Origin: Planctomycetaceae bacterium
Lineage (GTDB): Bacteria; Planctomycetota; Planctomycetia; Pirellulales; Lacipirellulaceae
Assembly: GCA_002702655.1 (NCBI GenBank)
Contig: PABB01000048.1
Location: 1 to 64,000, forward strand
DNA length: 64,000 nucleotides
Direction of reading: 5' to 3'
A program made the translations under genes and the position numbers. This document shows positions 16,741 through 24,373 of the stretch, one piece after another. The notes beneath the pieces are model-generated. The model searched no databases. It had not been told where the DNA came from and saw nothing but the letters and a program-made list of their open reading frames with translations. How positions within the stretch are numbered: the first letter of the stretch is position 1; each line of letters begins with the position of its first letter.

Positions 16741-18636
16741 ATGTCTGCCAGCACTTACGAATACGACGTGCTCGTCATCGGGGCCGGTCACGCGGGGACC
16801 GAGGCCGCGCTGGCCGCGGCGCGCACCGGCGCTCGCACCGCCCTGCTGACCACCAATTGTGACACCGTGGGTCAGATGAGCTGCAACCCGGCGATTGGCG
16901 GCGTGGGCAAGGGACAAATCGTCCGCGAGATCGACGCCCTGGGCGGCGCCATGGGCCGGGCGATCGACGCCGCCGGCATCCAATTCCGCATGCTCAACCG
17001 CCGCAAGGGCCCCGCCATGCACGGCCCACGTGCCCAAGCGGACAAGAAACTGTACCAAGCCGAGATCAAGCGAATCGTCGAAGAGCAGGAGAACCTGACG
17101 CTGCGGCAGGAGGTGGTTGAGGACCTGCTGGTCGAGCCGGCAGCGAAGGCGAAAGACGGAGGGCGGAAGGCGGAAGAATCTGGCGCGCCGTCTTCTGTCC
17201 GCCTTCCGCCCTCTGCCTTTCCCCCTCCCCCTTCGATTGTTGGCGTTCGCGTCCGGGGCGACGCCGTGTACCGCGCTCGCGCCGTCGTGCTCACCACCGG
17301 CACGTTCCTGCAAGCGCTGATGCACACCGGCGAGGCGCAAACGGCCGGCGGCCGCGCGGGCGAGGGAACCTCGACTGGCATCAGCGGAGCGCTGGTGCGG
17401 CTGGGCATCCGGTTGGAGCGTTTCAAGACCGGCACCCCCCCACGGCTCAACGGGCGGACCATCGACTACGACCGCTGCGAATTGCAGCCGGGCGACGAAA
17501 AGCCGCAACCGTTTTCGTTTCTCACCGATGCGCTGCAGCTTGAGCAGCTGCCCTGCCACATCACCTACACCAACGAGGCGGTCCACGACCTGATCCGCGC
17601 CAATCTGTCGCGAGCGCCCATGTACAGCGGACAGGTCCAGTCGAGCGGTCCTCGTTACTGCCCTTCGATCGAAGACAAGATCGTCCGCTTTGCCGACAAA
17701 ACGCAGCACCAACTGTTCCTCGAGCCAGAGGGACGCAACACGCGCGAGGTGTACGTCAACGGCATCTCGACCAGTCTGCCGCGCGACGTGCAGGACGCCA
17801 TGCTGCGGAATATTCCGGGGCTGGAGCGGGCGGAGATCATGCGCTACGGTTACGCGGTCGAGTACGACTACGCCCCCCCGGAGCAGCTGCAACCAACGCT
17901 CGAATCAAAGCTGGTCGACGGGCTCTATTTCGCCGGGCAAATCAACGGCACCACCGGCTACGAGGAGGCTGGCGCCCAGGGGCTGATCGCCGGCGCCAAC
18001 GCCGCGCTGAAGCTTGCCGGCCGTGCGCCGCTGGTGCTCACCCGCGATCAAGCTTACATCGGCGTACTGGTCGACGATCTGGTCACCGCCGGCGTCGATG
18101 AGCCGTACCGCATGTTCACCAGCCGCGCGGAATACCGCCTGCTGCTGCGGCATGACAACGCCGATCGCCGGCTCACGCCGCTGGCGGCGGAGGCTGGCCT
18201 GGCGGACCCGCAGCGGGTCGCGCGGCTCGCCGACAAGCTCGCCCAGATCGAGCAGCTCGCCGCGGTGCTACGTTCCACGCGGCACGAGGGCGTGACGCTA
18301 GAAAAACTGCTCCGCCGCCCGGAAACGACCTGGGACGACCTCGCTCCCCTGTGGCCCCAGGCCGAGCCGTTCGCCCCCGCTGCCATCGAGCAGGTCGTGT
18401 GGGACGTGAAATACGCCGGCTACGTCGCTCGGCAACAAGTCGACGTCGACCGCCAGCAACGCCTGGCGGCGAAGCGGATCCCGACCGCGTTCGACTACGG
18501 ACGCCTCCCGCAGCTCCGCGCCGAGGCGCGTGAGAAATTCGAGCGGGTCCGCCCTCACGACCTCGCGCAGGCGAGCCGCATTAGCGGGGTCACACCAGCC
18601 GATATCGCCCTGCTGATGGCGCACTTGGGGAAATAG
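16741..18636 (+). CDS. mnmG: tRNA uridine-5-carboxymethylaminomethyl modification enzyme MnmG
   Basis: 631 residues from the ATG at 16741; the frame open to 16537 runs through repeats. MnmG (GidA), with MnmE, builds the cmnm5 group on wobble U34 of several tRNAs using FAD, NADH and a methylene-folate. Seen: the FAD Rossmann motif [15 protein letters not shown] (about 11-25), [19 protein letters not shown] (about 41-59), [13 protein letters not shown]-like region, KTGTPPRL and the C-terminal tRNA/MnmE-binding part. Residues about 138-165 are an insertion with no counterpart in the usual protein, translated from a heptad inverted repeat (17151-17236); it falls in the loop after VEDLLVE, where ordinary MnmG has only a few residues. 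The frame is preserved, so the gene is probably functional. Confidence 0.96.
   Translation: MSASTYEYDVLVIGAGHAGTEAALAAARTGARTALLTTNCDTVGQMSCNPAIGGVGKGQIVREIDALGGAMGRAIDAAGIQFRMLNRRKGPAMHGPRAQADKKLYQAEIKRIVEEQENLTLRQEVVEDLLVEPAAKAKDGGRKAEESGAPSSVRLPPSAFPPPPSIVGVRVRGDAVYRARAVVLTTGTFLQALMHTGEAQTAGGRAGEGTSTGISGALVRLGIRLERFKTGTPPRLNGRTIDYDRCELQPGDEKPQPFSFLTDALQLEQLPCHITYTNEAVHDLIRANLSRAPMYSGQVQSSGPRYCPSIEDKIVRFADKTQHQLFLEPEGRNTREVYVNGISTSLPRDVQDAMLRNIPGLERAEIMRYGYAVEYDYAPPEQLQPTLESKLVDGLYFAGQINGTTGYEEAGAQGLIAGANAALKLAGRAPLVLTRDQAYIGVLVDDLVTAGVDEPYRMFTSRAEYRLLLRHDNADRRLTPLAAEAGLADPQRVARLADKLAQIEQLAAVLRSTRHEGVTLEKLLRRPETTWDDLAPLWPQAEPFAPAAIEQVVWDVKYAGYVARQQVDVDRQQRLAAKRIPTAFDYGRLPQLRAEAREKFERVRPHDLAQASRISGVTPADIALLMAHLGK
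17149..17238. repeat. heptad inverted repeat inserted in frame inside mnmG
   Basis: Left arm 17151-17180 (GACGGAG-GGCGGAA-GGCGGAA-GAATC), right arm 17195-17236 (CTGTCCG-CCTTCCG-CCCTCTG-CCTTTCC-CCCTCCC-CCTTCGA), reverse complements with a 7-nt period. It adds about 28 codons. The right arm closely matches the tract in front of hisC (6728-6793), so this is the same element family found in spacers. Confidence 0.85.
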
Positions 18637-18753
18637 CGAATCGCGGCAAATCTCGGCTGACAGCGATTGCAGCCCGAAAAGTTGTTGCCGCCGCGACAGA
18701 GCAATCTGCCGTAATCCATTTCACAACAAGACGTTACGGCATTCAAACCGATG

Positions 18754-18781
18754 TTGACGGGGTCGTCTGCCCCGTTATAAT
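18754..18781 (+). promoter_or_regulatory. strong sigma-70 type promoter
   Basis: TTGACG (18754-18759), a 16-bp spacer and a perfect TATAAT (18776-18781). It is the best promoter match in the window. Transcription would start near 18788. Confidence 0.65.
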
Positions 18782-18842
18782 TCCCGCAGTTGGCAAACCA
18801 GGGAACCCTGGAAGACACGGAGGACGTTGCCGTCTAAACAAC

Positions 18843-18873
18843 CTCGCACCTTTACGTGGGCGAGCGAGTTTTT
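18843..18873 (+). terminator. possible leader terminator/attenuator
   Basis: CTCGC (18843-18847) can pair with GCGAG (18864-18868), followed immediately by TTTTT (18869-18873). A short stem, so weak. With the promoter at 18754 it would define a roughly 85-nt RNA or an attenuator in the leader of the HTH-receiver gene. Confidence 0.3.
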
Positions 18874-19142
18874 CGGAGTTTGCGCACCCCAGGGCCTTGG
18901 GGGCGTTTGCTCGCAAACGGCGCAGTGGCGACCTCCGCAACGATGTCGCTGGCCCGTCGTCCTTCGTGGAAATCGGACCGGCAACCGGCACACGCACACA
19001 GGCGGATGACCGTTGTCGCCCACGCGGCGCCCTGCCAGCAGGGACTGCGAGGCGGCGCCCCCGGATCGCTACGGCGATTCCTCCACAAGGACTGCGGCGC
19101 ACGTCGCCTCAACCATCGACTAAGGAGAGAGGTGGTTTCGAT

Positions 19143-19721
19143 ATGAAGACCGTTTTCACCACCGGCGAAGCGGCCAAAATCTGCAAGGTCAGTCAGCAGA
19201 CGATCATTCGCTGTTTTGACTCGGGGCAACTCAAGGGCTTCCGCGTCCCGGGAAGCCGCTTCCGCCGCATTCCGCGCGATCAGCTATACGCGTTCATGCG
19301 CGACAACGGCATCCCGACCGATGCCCTCGACTCCGGCAAACGCAAGGTGCTGGTCGTCGACGACGACGAGGACCTGGTCGAGTTGATCGTCGACGCCCTG
19401 GAACGCGACGGCCGGTTCGACATCCGCAGCGTCAACAACGGCTTCGGCGCCGGCATGATGATCAAGGAGTTTCGGCCCGACCTGGTCGTACTCGACGTGA
19501 TGCTGCCCGACATCAACGGCAAGGAAGTCTGCACGCTGGTCCGTAGCGACAGCACCATGGACGACGTGCGGATCATCTGCATCTCGGGCATGGTCGAACA
19601 GGACAAGGTGCAGGAACTCCGCGACGCGGGCGCCAACGACTTCATGCAGAAGCCGTTCGACGTCGATCGTTTGATCGACCGCATGTGCCAGCTGCTGGAA
19701 ATCGAGAACGCGCAGACATAG
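19143..19721 (+). CDS. response regulator with N-terminal excisionase-type HTH
   Basis: 192 residues from the ATG at 19143, preceded by AAGGAGAG; the frame open from 18897 lacks support. Residues about 1-55 form an excisionase/MerR-like helix-turn-helix (TTGEAAKICKVSQQTIIRCF, then a RVPGSRFRRIPRDQLYAFM wing). Residues about 66-185 are a CheY-like receiver: VLVVDDDED acidic pocket, phospho-acceptor Asp in LVVLDVMLPDING, conserved Ser/Thr in CISGM and Lys in MQKPFD. DNA-binding domain first and receiver second is the reverse of usual response regulators. It probably acts in the cytoplasm as a transcription regulator driven by the kinase encoded just downstream. Confidence 0.88.
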   Translation: MKTVFTTGEAAKICKVSQQTIIRCFDSGQLKGFRVPGSRFRRIPRDQLYAFMRDNGIPTDALDSGKRKVLVVDDDEDLVELIVDALERDGRFDIRSVNNGFGAGMMIKEFRPDLVVLDVMLPDINGKEVCTLVRSDSTMDDVRIICISGMVEQDKVQELRDAGANDFMQKPFDVDRLIDRMCQLLEIENAQT

Positions 19722-19759
19722 CCTGCCGATATGACGAGGCTGCTGCGTTGCCGCTCGCG

Positions 19760-19790
19760 AATGTGCCACGGCCCTGCGAGCCGTGACGTG
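19760..19790. repeat. CACGGCTCTGTGAGCCGTG-class palindrome
   Basis: GTGCCACGGCCCTGCGAGCC and onwards at about 19764-19787, in the spacer between the HTH-receiver gene and the kinase. Single copy. Confidence 0.7.
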
Positions 19791-19828
19791 TCGCCGCTTC
19801 TCGGGAGGCCCGCGCGCGGTTGGGAACT

Positions 19829-20560
19829 ATGAGCCACACCTCGCCCCCGGCCGCAATCGTTGATCCGGAGAAACTGGCGGCGCTCAAAGAGCTTGCCTAC
19901 GGCGCCAGCCACGAGATCAACAATCCGCTGGCAAACATCGCGGCCCGCGCGCAAACGTTGCTGCGGGAGGAGGTCGACCTGGAGCGTCGCCGCGCCCTGG
20001 AAGCGATTCACGCCCAGGCGATGCGCGCCCACGAGATGATCTCCGACTTGATGCTCTTCGCGCGGCCGCCCGAGCTGCAGCGAGCGCCCACGGATCTGGC
20101 CGCGGTGGTGCGGCAGGTCGTCGAGCAGCTCGGCGAGTTCTGTCAGCAGCGCGGCTCCCGCGTTCAACTGGAGTTGCCCTCGGAGCCGGTCAAGCTCGAC
20201 GCCGACGCGGCCCAGTTGGCCGAGGCCATCCGAGCGGCGCTGCTCAATGCGTTGGAATCCGCCGGCATCGAGGGCTGCGTTACCGCCGAGCTGCGCTCCC
20301 GCCCGGCGATATCCAGCGACCGCCGCGTGATCGAGTTGGCCATCGCGGACGACGGTCCCGGGCTCGACGAACGTTCCGCCACGCACGCGTTCGACCCTTT
20401 CTTCTCGGGCCGCGAGGCCGGCCGCGGACTGGGGTTTGGGCTGTCGAAGTGTTGGCGGATCGTGACTGCCCACGGCGGCGACGTGCAGCTCGCCCCCGGC
20501 GAGGATGGCGGCGCGGTCGCCACAATCACGCTGCCCGTGGAAGCCGAGAAGTTGCCATAG
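19829..20560 (+). CDS. cytoplasmic sensor histidine kinase without sensor domain
   Basis: 243 residues from the ATG at 19829. HisKA: YGASHEINNPLANIAARAQT with the phospho-accepting His at 28. HATPase domain: N-box ALLNALESAG, G1 DDGPGLDE, F-box FDPFFSG and G2 GRGLGFGLSK. There is no transmembrane segment and no PAS, GAF or HAMP domain ahead of the H-box, so input must come from a partner or from interaction with another receiver. It lies 107 bp downstream of the HTH-receiver gene on the same strand and is its likely cognate kinase. Confidence 0.88.
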   Translation: MSHTSPPAAIVDPEKLAALKELAYGASHEINNPLANIAARAQTLLREEVDLERRRALEAIHAQAMRAHEMISDLMLFARPPELQRAPTDLAAVVRQVVEQLGEFCQQRGSRVQLELPSEPVKLDADAAQLAEAIRAALLNALESAGIEGCVTAELRSRPAISSDRRVIELAIADDGPGLDERSATHAFDPFFSGREAGRGLGFGLSKCWRIVTAHGGDVQLAPGEDGGAVATITLPVEAEKLP

Positions 20561-20565
20561 CCCCG

Positions 20566-20642
20566 CGTGCCACGGCTCTGCGAGCCGTGCCTGCCAACCG
20601 AATGCCTGACGAGCATCAGCACGGCTCACAGAGCCGTGGCAC
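20566..20642. repeat. inverted pair of CACGGCTCTGTGAGCCGTG palindromes
   Basis: Copies at 20566-20590 and 20619-20642, in mirror orientation, fill the spacer between the kinase and the coiled-coil protein gene. Confidence 0.85.
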
Positions 20643-20708
20643 CAATGGGCGATCTCCGTATACACTGATCCGCACCAGTCAACCAACACGCCAAACCGAC
20701 GACCGTCC

Positions 20709-21533
20709 ATGGGCAAAATCAACGACACCGTACGGACCGTCAACAGCTCCGTGCGCACGCTTTTGCTGGCCGTGCTGATGGTCGCCGCCGGCTTTGCGGG
20801 CTGGAAAGGCTACTCGCTGTACAACGAGCCGCAGAAGAAGCTCGCGGAAAAGCAGCAGAAAGTCGACCAACTGGCGAAGCAACTCGCGGGGGCCGAGACG
20901 CAGATCGCTGAGCAACAAACCCGCATTGGCGAACTGGAAACCGACATCGCCGAGAAGGCGGCGCGGATTGACAAACTCGAAACGTCCAACCGGCTGCTCA
21001 AACTGCGGCACCGCATTGCCCGGCTGCGGACCGTCGACCAGACGGAGAACGAACAGACTGGCCGCGTCGAGACCACGATCGAGTTTTACGAAGTGAACGC
21101 CGAGGGGGCGCCCATTGGCGCCGAGCCGCGCACCTTCACCGTCGAGGGCGACCGCGTCTACGTCGAGTGCCTGGTCGCCAAGTTCGACGACCGCTACGTC
21201 GAAGAGCAAGACCTGGACCGCGGCACGGCCATTTGCCTGTTCCAGCGGATCTTCGGCGAGTACCAGCAGCCGACCGAGGGCTACGAACTGGACGAAAGCG
21301 GCACGACTCCCACGTCCTACGCCCGCGGCGGCGAGATGTCGCCCTTCGAACAACGCATCTGGCGCGACTTCTGGGAGATCGCCAACGACCGCAAAAAAGC
21401 GGCCGAGATCGGCATCCGCGCCGCTCACGCGGACGCCCCGTCCATCCGCGTCCAGCCGGGCAAAGTGTACGAGCTGGAACTCCGCTCCACGGGCGAGTTC
21501 ACGTTGCGCCCGCTGCCAAGCGACGCCACGTAA
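20709..21533 (+). CDS. membrane-anchored coiled-coil protein, function unknown
   Basis: 274 residues. One transmembrane segment at about 17-36 (LLLAVLMVAAGFAGWKGYSL), then a heptad coiled coil at about 42-105 rich in Lys, Glu and Gln, and a compact C-terminal domain (about 115-270) of mixed alpha/beta character with no motif I can name. The first residues are polar, so the C-terminal part is probably periplasmic. It is well formed, begins with ATG and codon use fits its neighbours. I do not recognise the family. It stands alone between two repeat-bearing spacers. Confidence 0.7.
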   Translation: MGKINDTVRTVNSSVRTLLLAVLMVAAGFAGWKGYSLYNEPQKKLAEKQQKVDQLAKQLAGAETQIAEQQTRIGELETDIAEKAARIDKLETSNRLLKLRHRIARLRTVDQTENEQTGRVETTIEFYEVNAEGAPIGAEPRTFTVEGDRVYVECLVAKFDDRYVEEQDLDRGTAICLFQRIFGEYQQPTEGYELDESGTTPTSYARGGEMSPFEQRIWRDFWEIANDRKKAAEIGIRAAHADAPSIRVQPGKVYELELRSTGEFTLRPLPSDAT

Positions 21534-21631
21534 GTCAGACTTTCCAGCCGGGCAATCTTCTCCGTCGGCATGCTGCGGCGCGCGCCAACGCGCAGCCAGC
21601 GGCCTGCAAGGCAAGCCGAAGCCGTCCGCGC

Positions 21632-21666
21632 AAAAAAAACGCCCGGCCGCACGCGGCAGCCGGGCG
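21632..21666 (-). terminator. Rho-independent terminator of the cold-shock gene
   Basis: On the minus strand: CGCCCGGC, an 11-nt middle, GCCGGGCG, then eight T (21639-21632). A strong intrinsic terminator 20 bp after the cold-shock stop codon. Confidence 0.9.
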
Positions 21667-21685
21667 CTCGCAATCTGCTGGCTGT

Positions 21686-21883
21686 CTAGCCGACGAGTCG
21701 CACGTTCTCGGCGCGCGGTCCCTTCGGGCCTTGGCCCTCGGTGAACTCGACAGCTTGGCCTTCCCGGAGATCGTCGAAGTGGGCGCCCTCGACGCTCGAG
21801 TGGTGGAAGAACAACTCGCCGTTGTCCGACTGAATGAACCCAAAACCTTTTTCCGTCAACTTCTTAATCGTACCTTGTGACAC
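21686..21883 (-). CDS. cold-shock domain protein, CspA family
   Basis: 65 residues from a GTG at 21881-21883, supported by AGGAG about 7 nt upstream. A single OB-fold nucleic-acid-binding domain: RNP1 KGFGFIQ (about 12-18), RNP2 LFFHHSSV (about 24-31) and the usual ending GPRAENVRLV. These proteins melt RNA structure and often respond to cold or growth phase. The gene is monocistronic, with its own intrinsic terminator. Confidence 0.95.
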   Translation of the reverse strand: MSQGTIKKLTEKGFGFIQSDNGELFFHHSSVEGAHFDDLREGQAVEFTEGQGPKGPRAENVRLVG

Positions 21884-22306
21884 GACGCAACACTCCTAGC
21901 ACGAAGAGATCAAATTCAACTTGAGCGGATCCCGCTCGCCGTGCTACGCGATCGGGCCCCTTGCGCCGCCCCACCTTGGAGCGGCGGCCATCAGGGCAAG
22001 CAAATGCAACCCGGAGATTGTCTCCCAGGCTTCACAAACGGATCCAACCATCCGACAAAAGTGCGGCGCGGCCGTGAGGGTCGAATCGAAAAGAATAACC
22101 GGCAGATGCTGAGTGGCGAGGGTCAGAAACCGCCCACACCACGCTCCGCCGGCGATGCCAATCGCGTCGCCTATGCTTCCTGAAGTCGCTGAGCATAGGC
22201 GATTGCCGCCGAGCGGTCAATGAACGCCGCGACGCGCTGGCGGCGACCTTCATGCAGAGGGCCGAGCGGCCGGGTCGGCAACGCGGCGGCCAGCGGCCCT
22301 TGCGCC
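21884..22306. other. 423-bp spacer between cold-shock gene and cheR
   Basis: No credible coding frame. It must carry the cold-shock promoter (minus strand); none could be fixed by eye. A hairpin, CGCCTATGCT (about 22169-22178) with AGCATAGGCG (about 22192-22202), lies about 100 nt after the cheR stop and may mark the end of the che operon. Confidence 0.5.
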
Positions 22307-23185
22307 CTACCAATCCCGCACCGTCGCCGTCCGCGCCGGGGTGTACGCCCGGGCGAGGTTGGGCTGATAGCAGGTCGCCCGGCAGTGTTCTTGCGGCGCA
22401 AAACGGGGGCCGAGGTCCGAGAGCGACTCGGACGAGCCGACGAACAGCCACCCTTCGGGCGTGAGCGTTTCGGCCATGCGCTCGAACAGGCTCCGCCGGT
22501 CGGGGGGCGTGAAGTAAATCGCCACGTTGCGGCAGAACACGATGTCGAACGGCCCCATGCCCACAAACGGCTGGTGCAGATTTCGCACGGCGAAGTTGCA
22601 CATCCGCTGGATTGAGTCACGCACCTGCCAGTGATCGCCCTGGTCGATGAAGTACTTGTCGCGGAACGCGACGTCCAGGCCGCGGCTGACTTCCAGTTTG
22701 TTGTAACGGCCCTGTTGCGCGTGCGCGACGGCGGCCGGCGAAATGTCGGTGCCGTGAATCTGAATGTCCCAGGCCTGGTAGTCGTGAATGATGTCGGCCA
22801 GCGCCATAGCGATGCTGTACGCCTCTTGCCCCGTGCTGGAGGCCGCCGACCAGATCCGCAGTCGCCGCGGATTGAGTGAACCGGCCTTGGTGTCAATCAC
22901 CTGCGGCACGACCTTGTGCCGCAGCGCTTCAAAGGGCGATGTGTCGCGAAACCACAGGGTTTCGTTGGTGGTCACCGCGTCGATGACTTGCTCTTTCAAC
23001 CCCGGCATCACGTTGCCGCGGACCTTGTGCACCAGATCGGCGTAGTTTTCCGAGTTGCTGCTTCGCACCAGCGTCGCCAGTCGCGATTCGATCAAGTACG
23101 CCTTGGAAGCATCCCAGTAGATGCCGCACAGGTCGTCGACCAAGCCGCAAACGGCGTCGATATCTTCATTGGTTACCGTGCTCAT
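22307..23185 (-). CDS. cheR: chemotaxis protein methyltransferase CheR
   Basis: 292 residues from the ATG at 23185, which overlaps the cheB stop by four bases (ATGA) and so marks translational coupling. CheR methylates receptor glutamates using S-adenosylmethionine. An N-terminal helical domain (about 1-80), then the SAM fold: TNETLWFRD (about 87-95), IWSAASSTGQEAYSIAM (about 124-140), the acidic GTDISP (about 158-163) and FDIVFCRNVAIYF (about 220-232). It lacks a C-terminal TPR extension. Last gene of the leftward cheA-cheW-mcp-cheB-cheR operon. Confidence 0.95.
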   Translation of the reverse strand: MSTVTNEDIDAVCGLVDDLCGIYWDASKAYLIESRLATLVRSSNSENYADLVHKVRGNVMPGLKEQVIDAVTTNETLWFRDTSPFEALRHKVVPQVIDTKAGSLNPRRLRIWSAASSTGQEAYSIAMALADIIHDYQAWDIQIHGTDISPAAVAHAQQGRYNKLEVSRGLDVAFRDKYFIDQGDHWQVRDSIQRMCNFAVRNLHQPFVGMGPFDIVFCRNVAIYFTPPDRRSLFERMAETLTPEGWLFVGSSESLSDLGPRFAPQEHCRATCYQPNLARAYTPARTATVRDW

Positions 23186-24258
23186 ATCCCTGCCCCATAC
23201 CTGACGCACGCCAGCATGCGCGGAACGATCCGCTCCAGCGGCTCCACATGGTCCACCAAGCCCGCGTCAGCGACGCTCTTGGGCATTCCGTACACGACGC
23301 ACGTCTCTTGGTCTTGGGCGATGATCCGCGCCCCCTTTTGCTTCATCAGTTCGCAGCCGATGGCGCCGTCATCGCCCATGCCGGTCAGGATGACCCCCGC
23401 CGCCTTGGGGCCGAAGTGTTGGGCGATTGACCGAAATAGGTAGTCGACAGCCGGCTTGCAGTTGCGCTCGGGGGCGTCGTCGGTGATCTGCACGACGGGG
23501 CTCCCCTTGACCATCACCAGCCGCATTTGTTTGCCGCCGGGGGCGATCAAGATCTTGCCGCGATCGACGGGGCAGCCGTCATACGCTTCGAGCACCTCCA
23601 ACTGGCAGACGCGATTCAGATCGTCCGCCAGGCTCTTGGTGAACATCGGCGGCATGTGCTGAACGACGACAATCGGGCAGGGAAAGTCGCCAGGGAGCTT
23701 CGGCAGGATCCGCGTCAACGCGACAGGTCCGCCGGTCGAGACGCCGATGCCGAATATCTCGGGGGTCGCAAATTCCTTCTGCGCCGCCGCGGCGGGAACG
23801 ACCGGCGCGGGCCGCGGCGACGACTGTTTGGCGCGACGCGTCAAGGCGCACGCGGCAATCTTGGGCTCCAATTGCTCGCGCAGCAGCGTGGCGTTCTGGT
23901 CGGGGCTCGACGCCGACGGCTTCAGAACGAAGTCAAACGCCCCCAGCCGCAGCGCGGTGTTAGTGGCTTGGGCGCCCGTGGTCGTCAGGGCGCTGATCAT
24001 GATCGATTTGGTGTCGAGCCCGCGAGCCGACAACTCGCGCAGCAAGCCCAATCCGTCGAGTTCCGGCATCTCCAGGTCGAGCGTGATCAGGTCGGGCTTT
24101 TCGGCCACGATCCGGTCCATCGCGGCCCGGCCGTTGATGGCCGTGCCGATCACTTCGATGCCGGGGATCTGCAACAGCACCTCGCGGACGATTTTGCGAT
24201 ACAAGGCCGAGTCGTCGACGACCAGTGCTTTCAGGGGAGTGTCGTTCATAGCTGTCAT
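23182..24258 (-). CDS. cheB: chemotaxis protein-glutamate methylesterase CheB
   Basis: 358 residues; the ATG at 24249 is an alternative start. N-terminal receiver (about 8-125) with the acidic pair VVDDSA, phospho-acceptor D61 in TLDLEMPELDG and Lys in VLKPSA. Linker, then the methylesterase domain with catalytic Ser (about 174, GVSTGGP), His (about 201, VVQHMPP) and Asp in TGMGDDGA. It removes methyl groups from, and may deamidate, the chemoreceptor encoded upstream. Couples to cheR through an ATGA overlap. Two strong hairpins separate it from mcp. Confidence 0.96.
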   Translation of the reverse strand: MTAMNDTPLKALVVDDSALYRKIVREVLLQIPGIEVIGTAINGRAAMDRIVAEKPDLITLDLEMPELDGLGLLRELSARGLDTKSIMISALTTTGAQATNTALRLGAFDFVLKPSASSPDQNATLLREQLEPKIAACALTRRAKQSSPRPAPVVPAAAAQKEFATPEIFGIGVSTGGPVALTRILPKLPGDFPCPIVVVQHMPPMFTKSLADDLNRVCQLEVLEAYDGCPVDRGKILIAPGGKQMRLVMVKGSPVVQITDDAPERNCKPAVDYLFRSIAQHFGPKAAGVILTGMGDDGAIGCELMKQKGARIIAQDQETCVVYGMPKSVADAGLVDHVEPLERIVPRMLACVRYGAGI

Positions 24259-24278
24259 TTCAGTGGGGCGAAATAAGT

Positions 24279-24359
24279 AGCTGACGTGCGACGCGCGAGG
24301 CGTCGCACGTCAGCTCATAGTCAAACTCGCCTGCCGCCGCACCAGGCGACGGCAGGCGA
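24279..24359. repeat. two strong hairpins between mcp and cheB
   Basis: Hairpin one: AGCTGACGTGCGACGC (24279-24294), loop GCGAG, perfect complement (24300-24315), 16 bp. Hairpin two: CGCCTGCCG (about 24329-24337) with CGGCAGGCG (about 24351-24359). No T-run follows. They could stabilise the upstream mcp transcript or reduce read-through to cheB-cheR. Confidence 0.75.
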
Positions 24360-24373
24360 CCAGGTTCATTCGA

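Larger units (their letters stand above)
18637..19142. other. gene-free 5' region of the HTH-receiver gene
   Basis: 506 bp with no credible coding frame. It contains the promoter at 18754-18781 and, if that is used, a leader of about 355 nt with a terminator-like structure near 18843-18873 and a strong ribosome binding site just before 19143. Confidence 0.5.

Noticed and set aside
18897-19142. N-terminal extension of the HTH-receiver gene
   Set aside because: The start at 19143 has AAGGAGAG before it and begins exactly at the HTH; the extension is Arg/Pro-rich and lies in the inferred leader.
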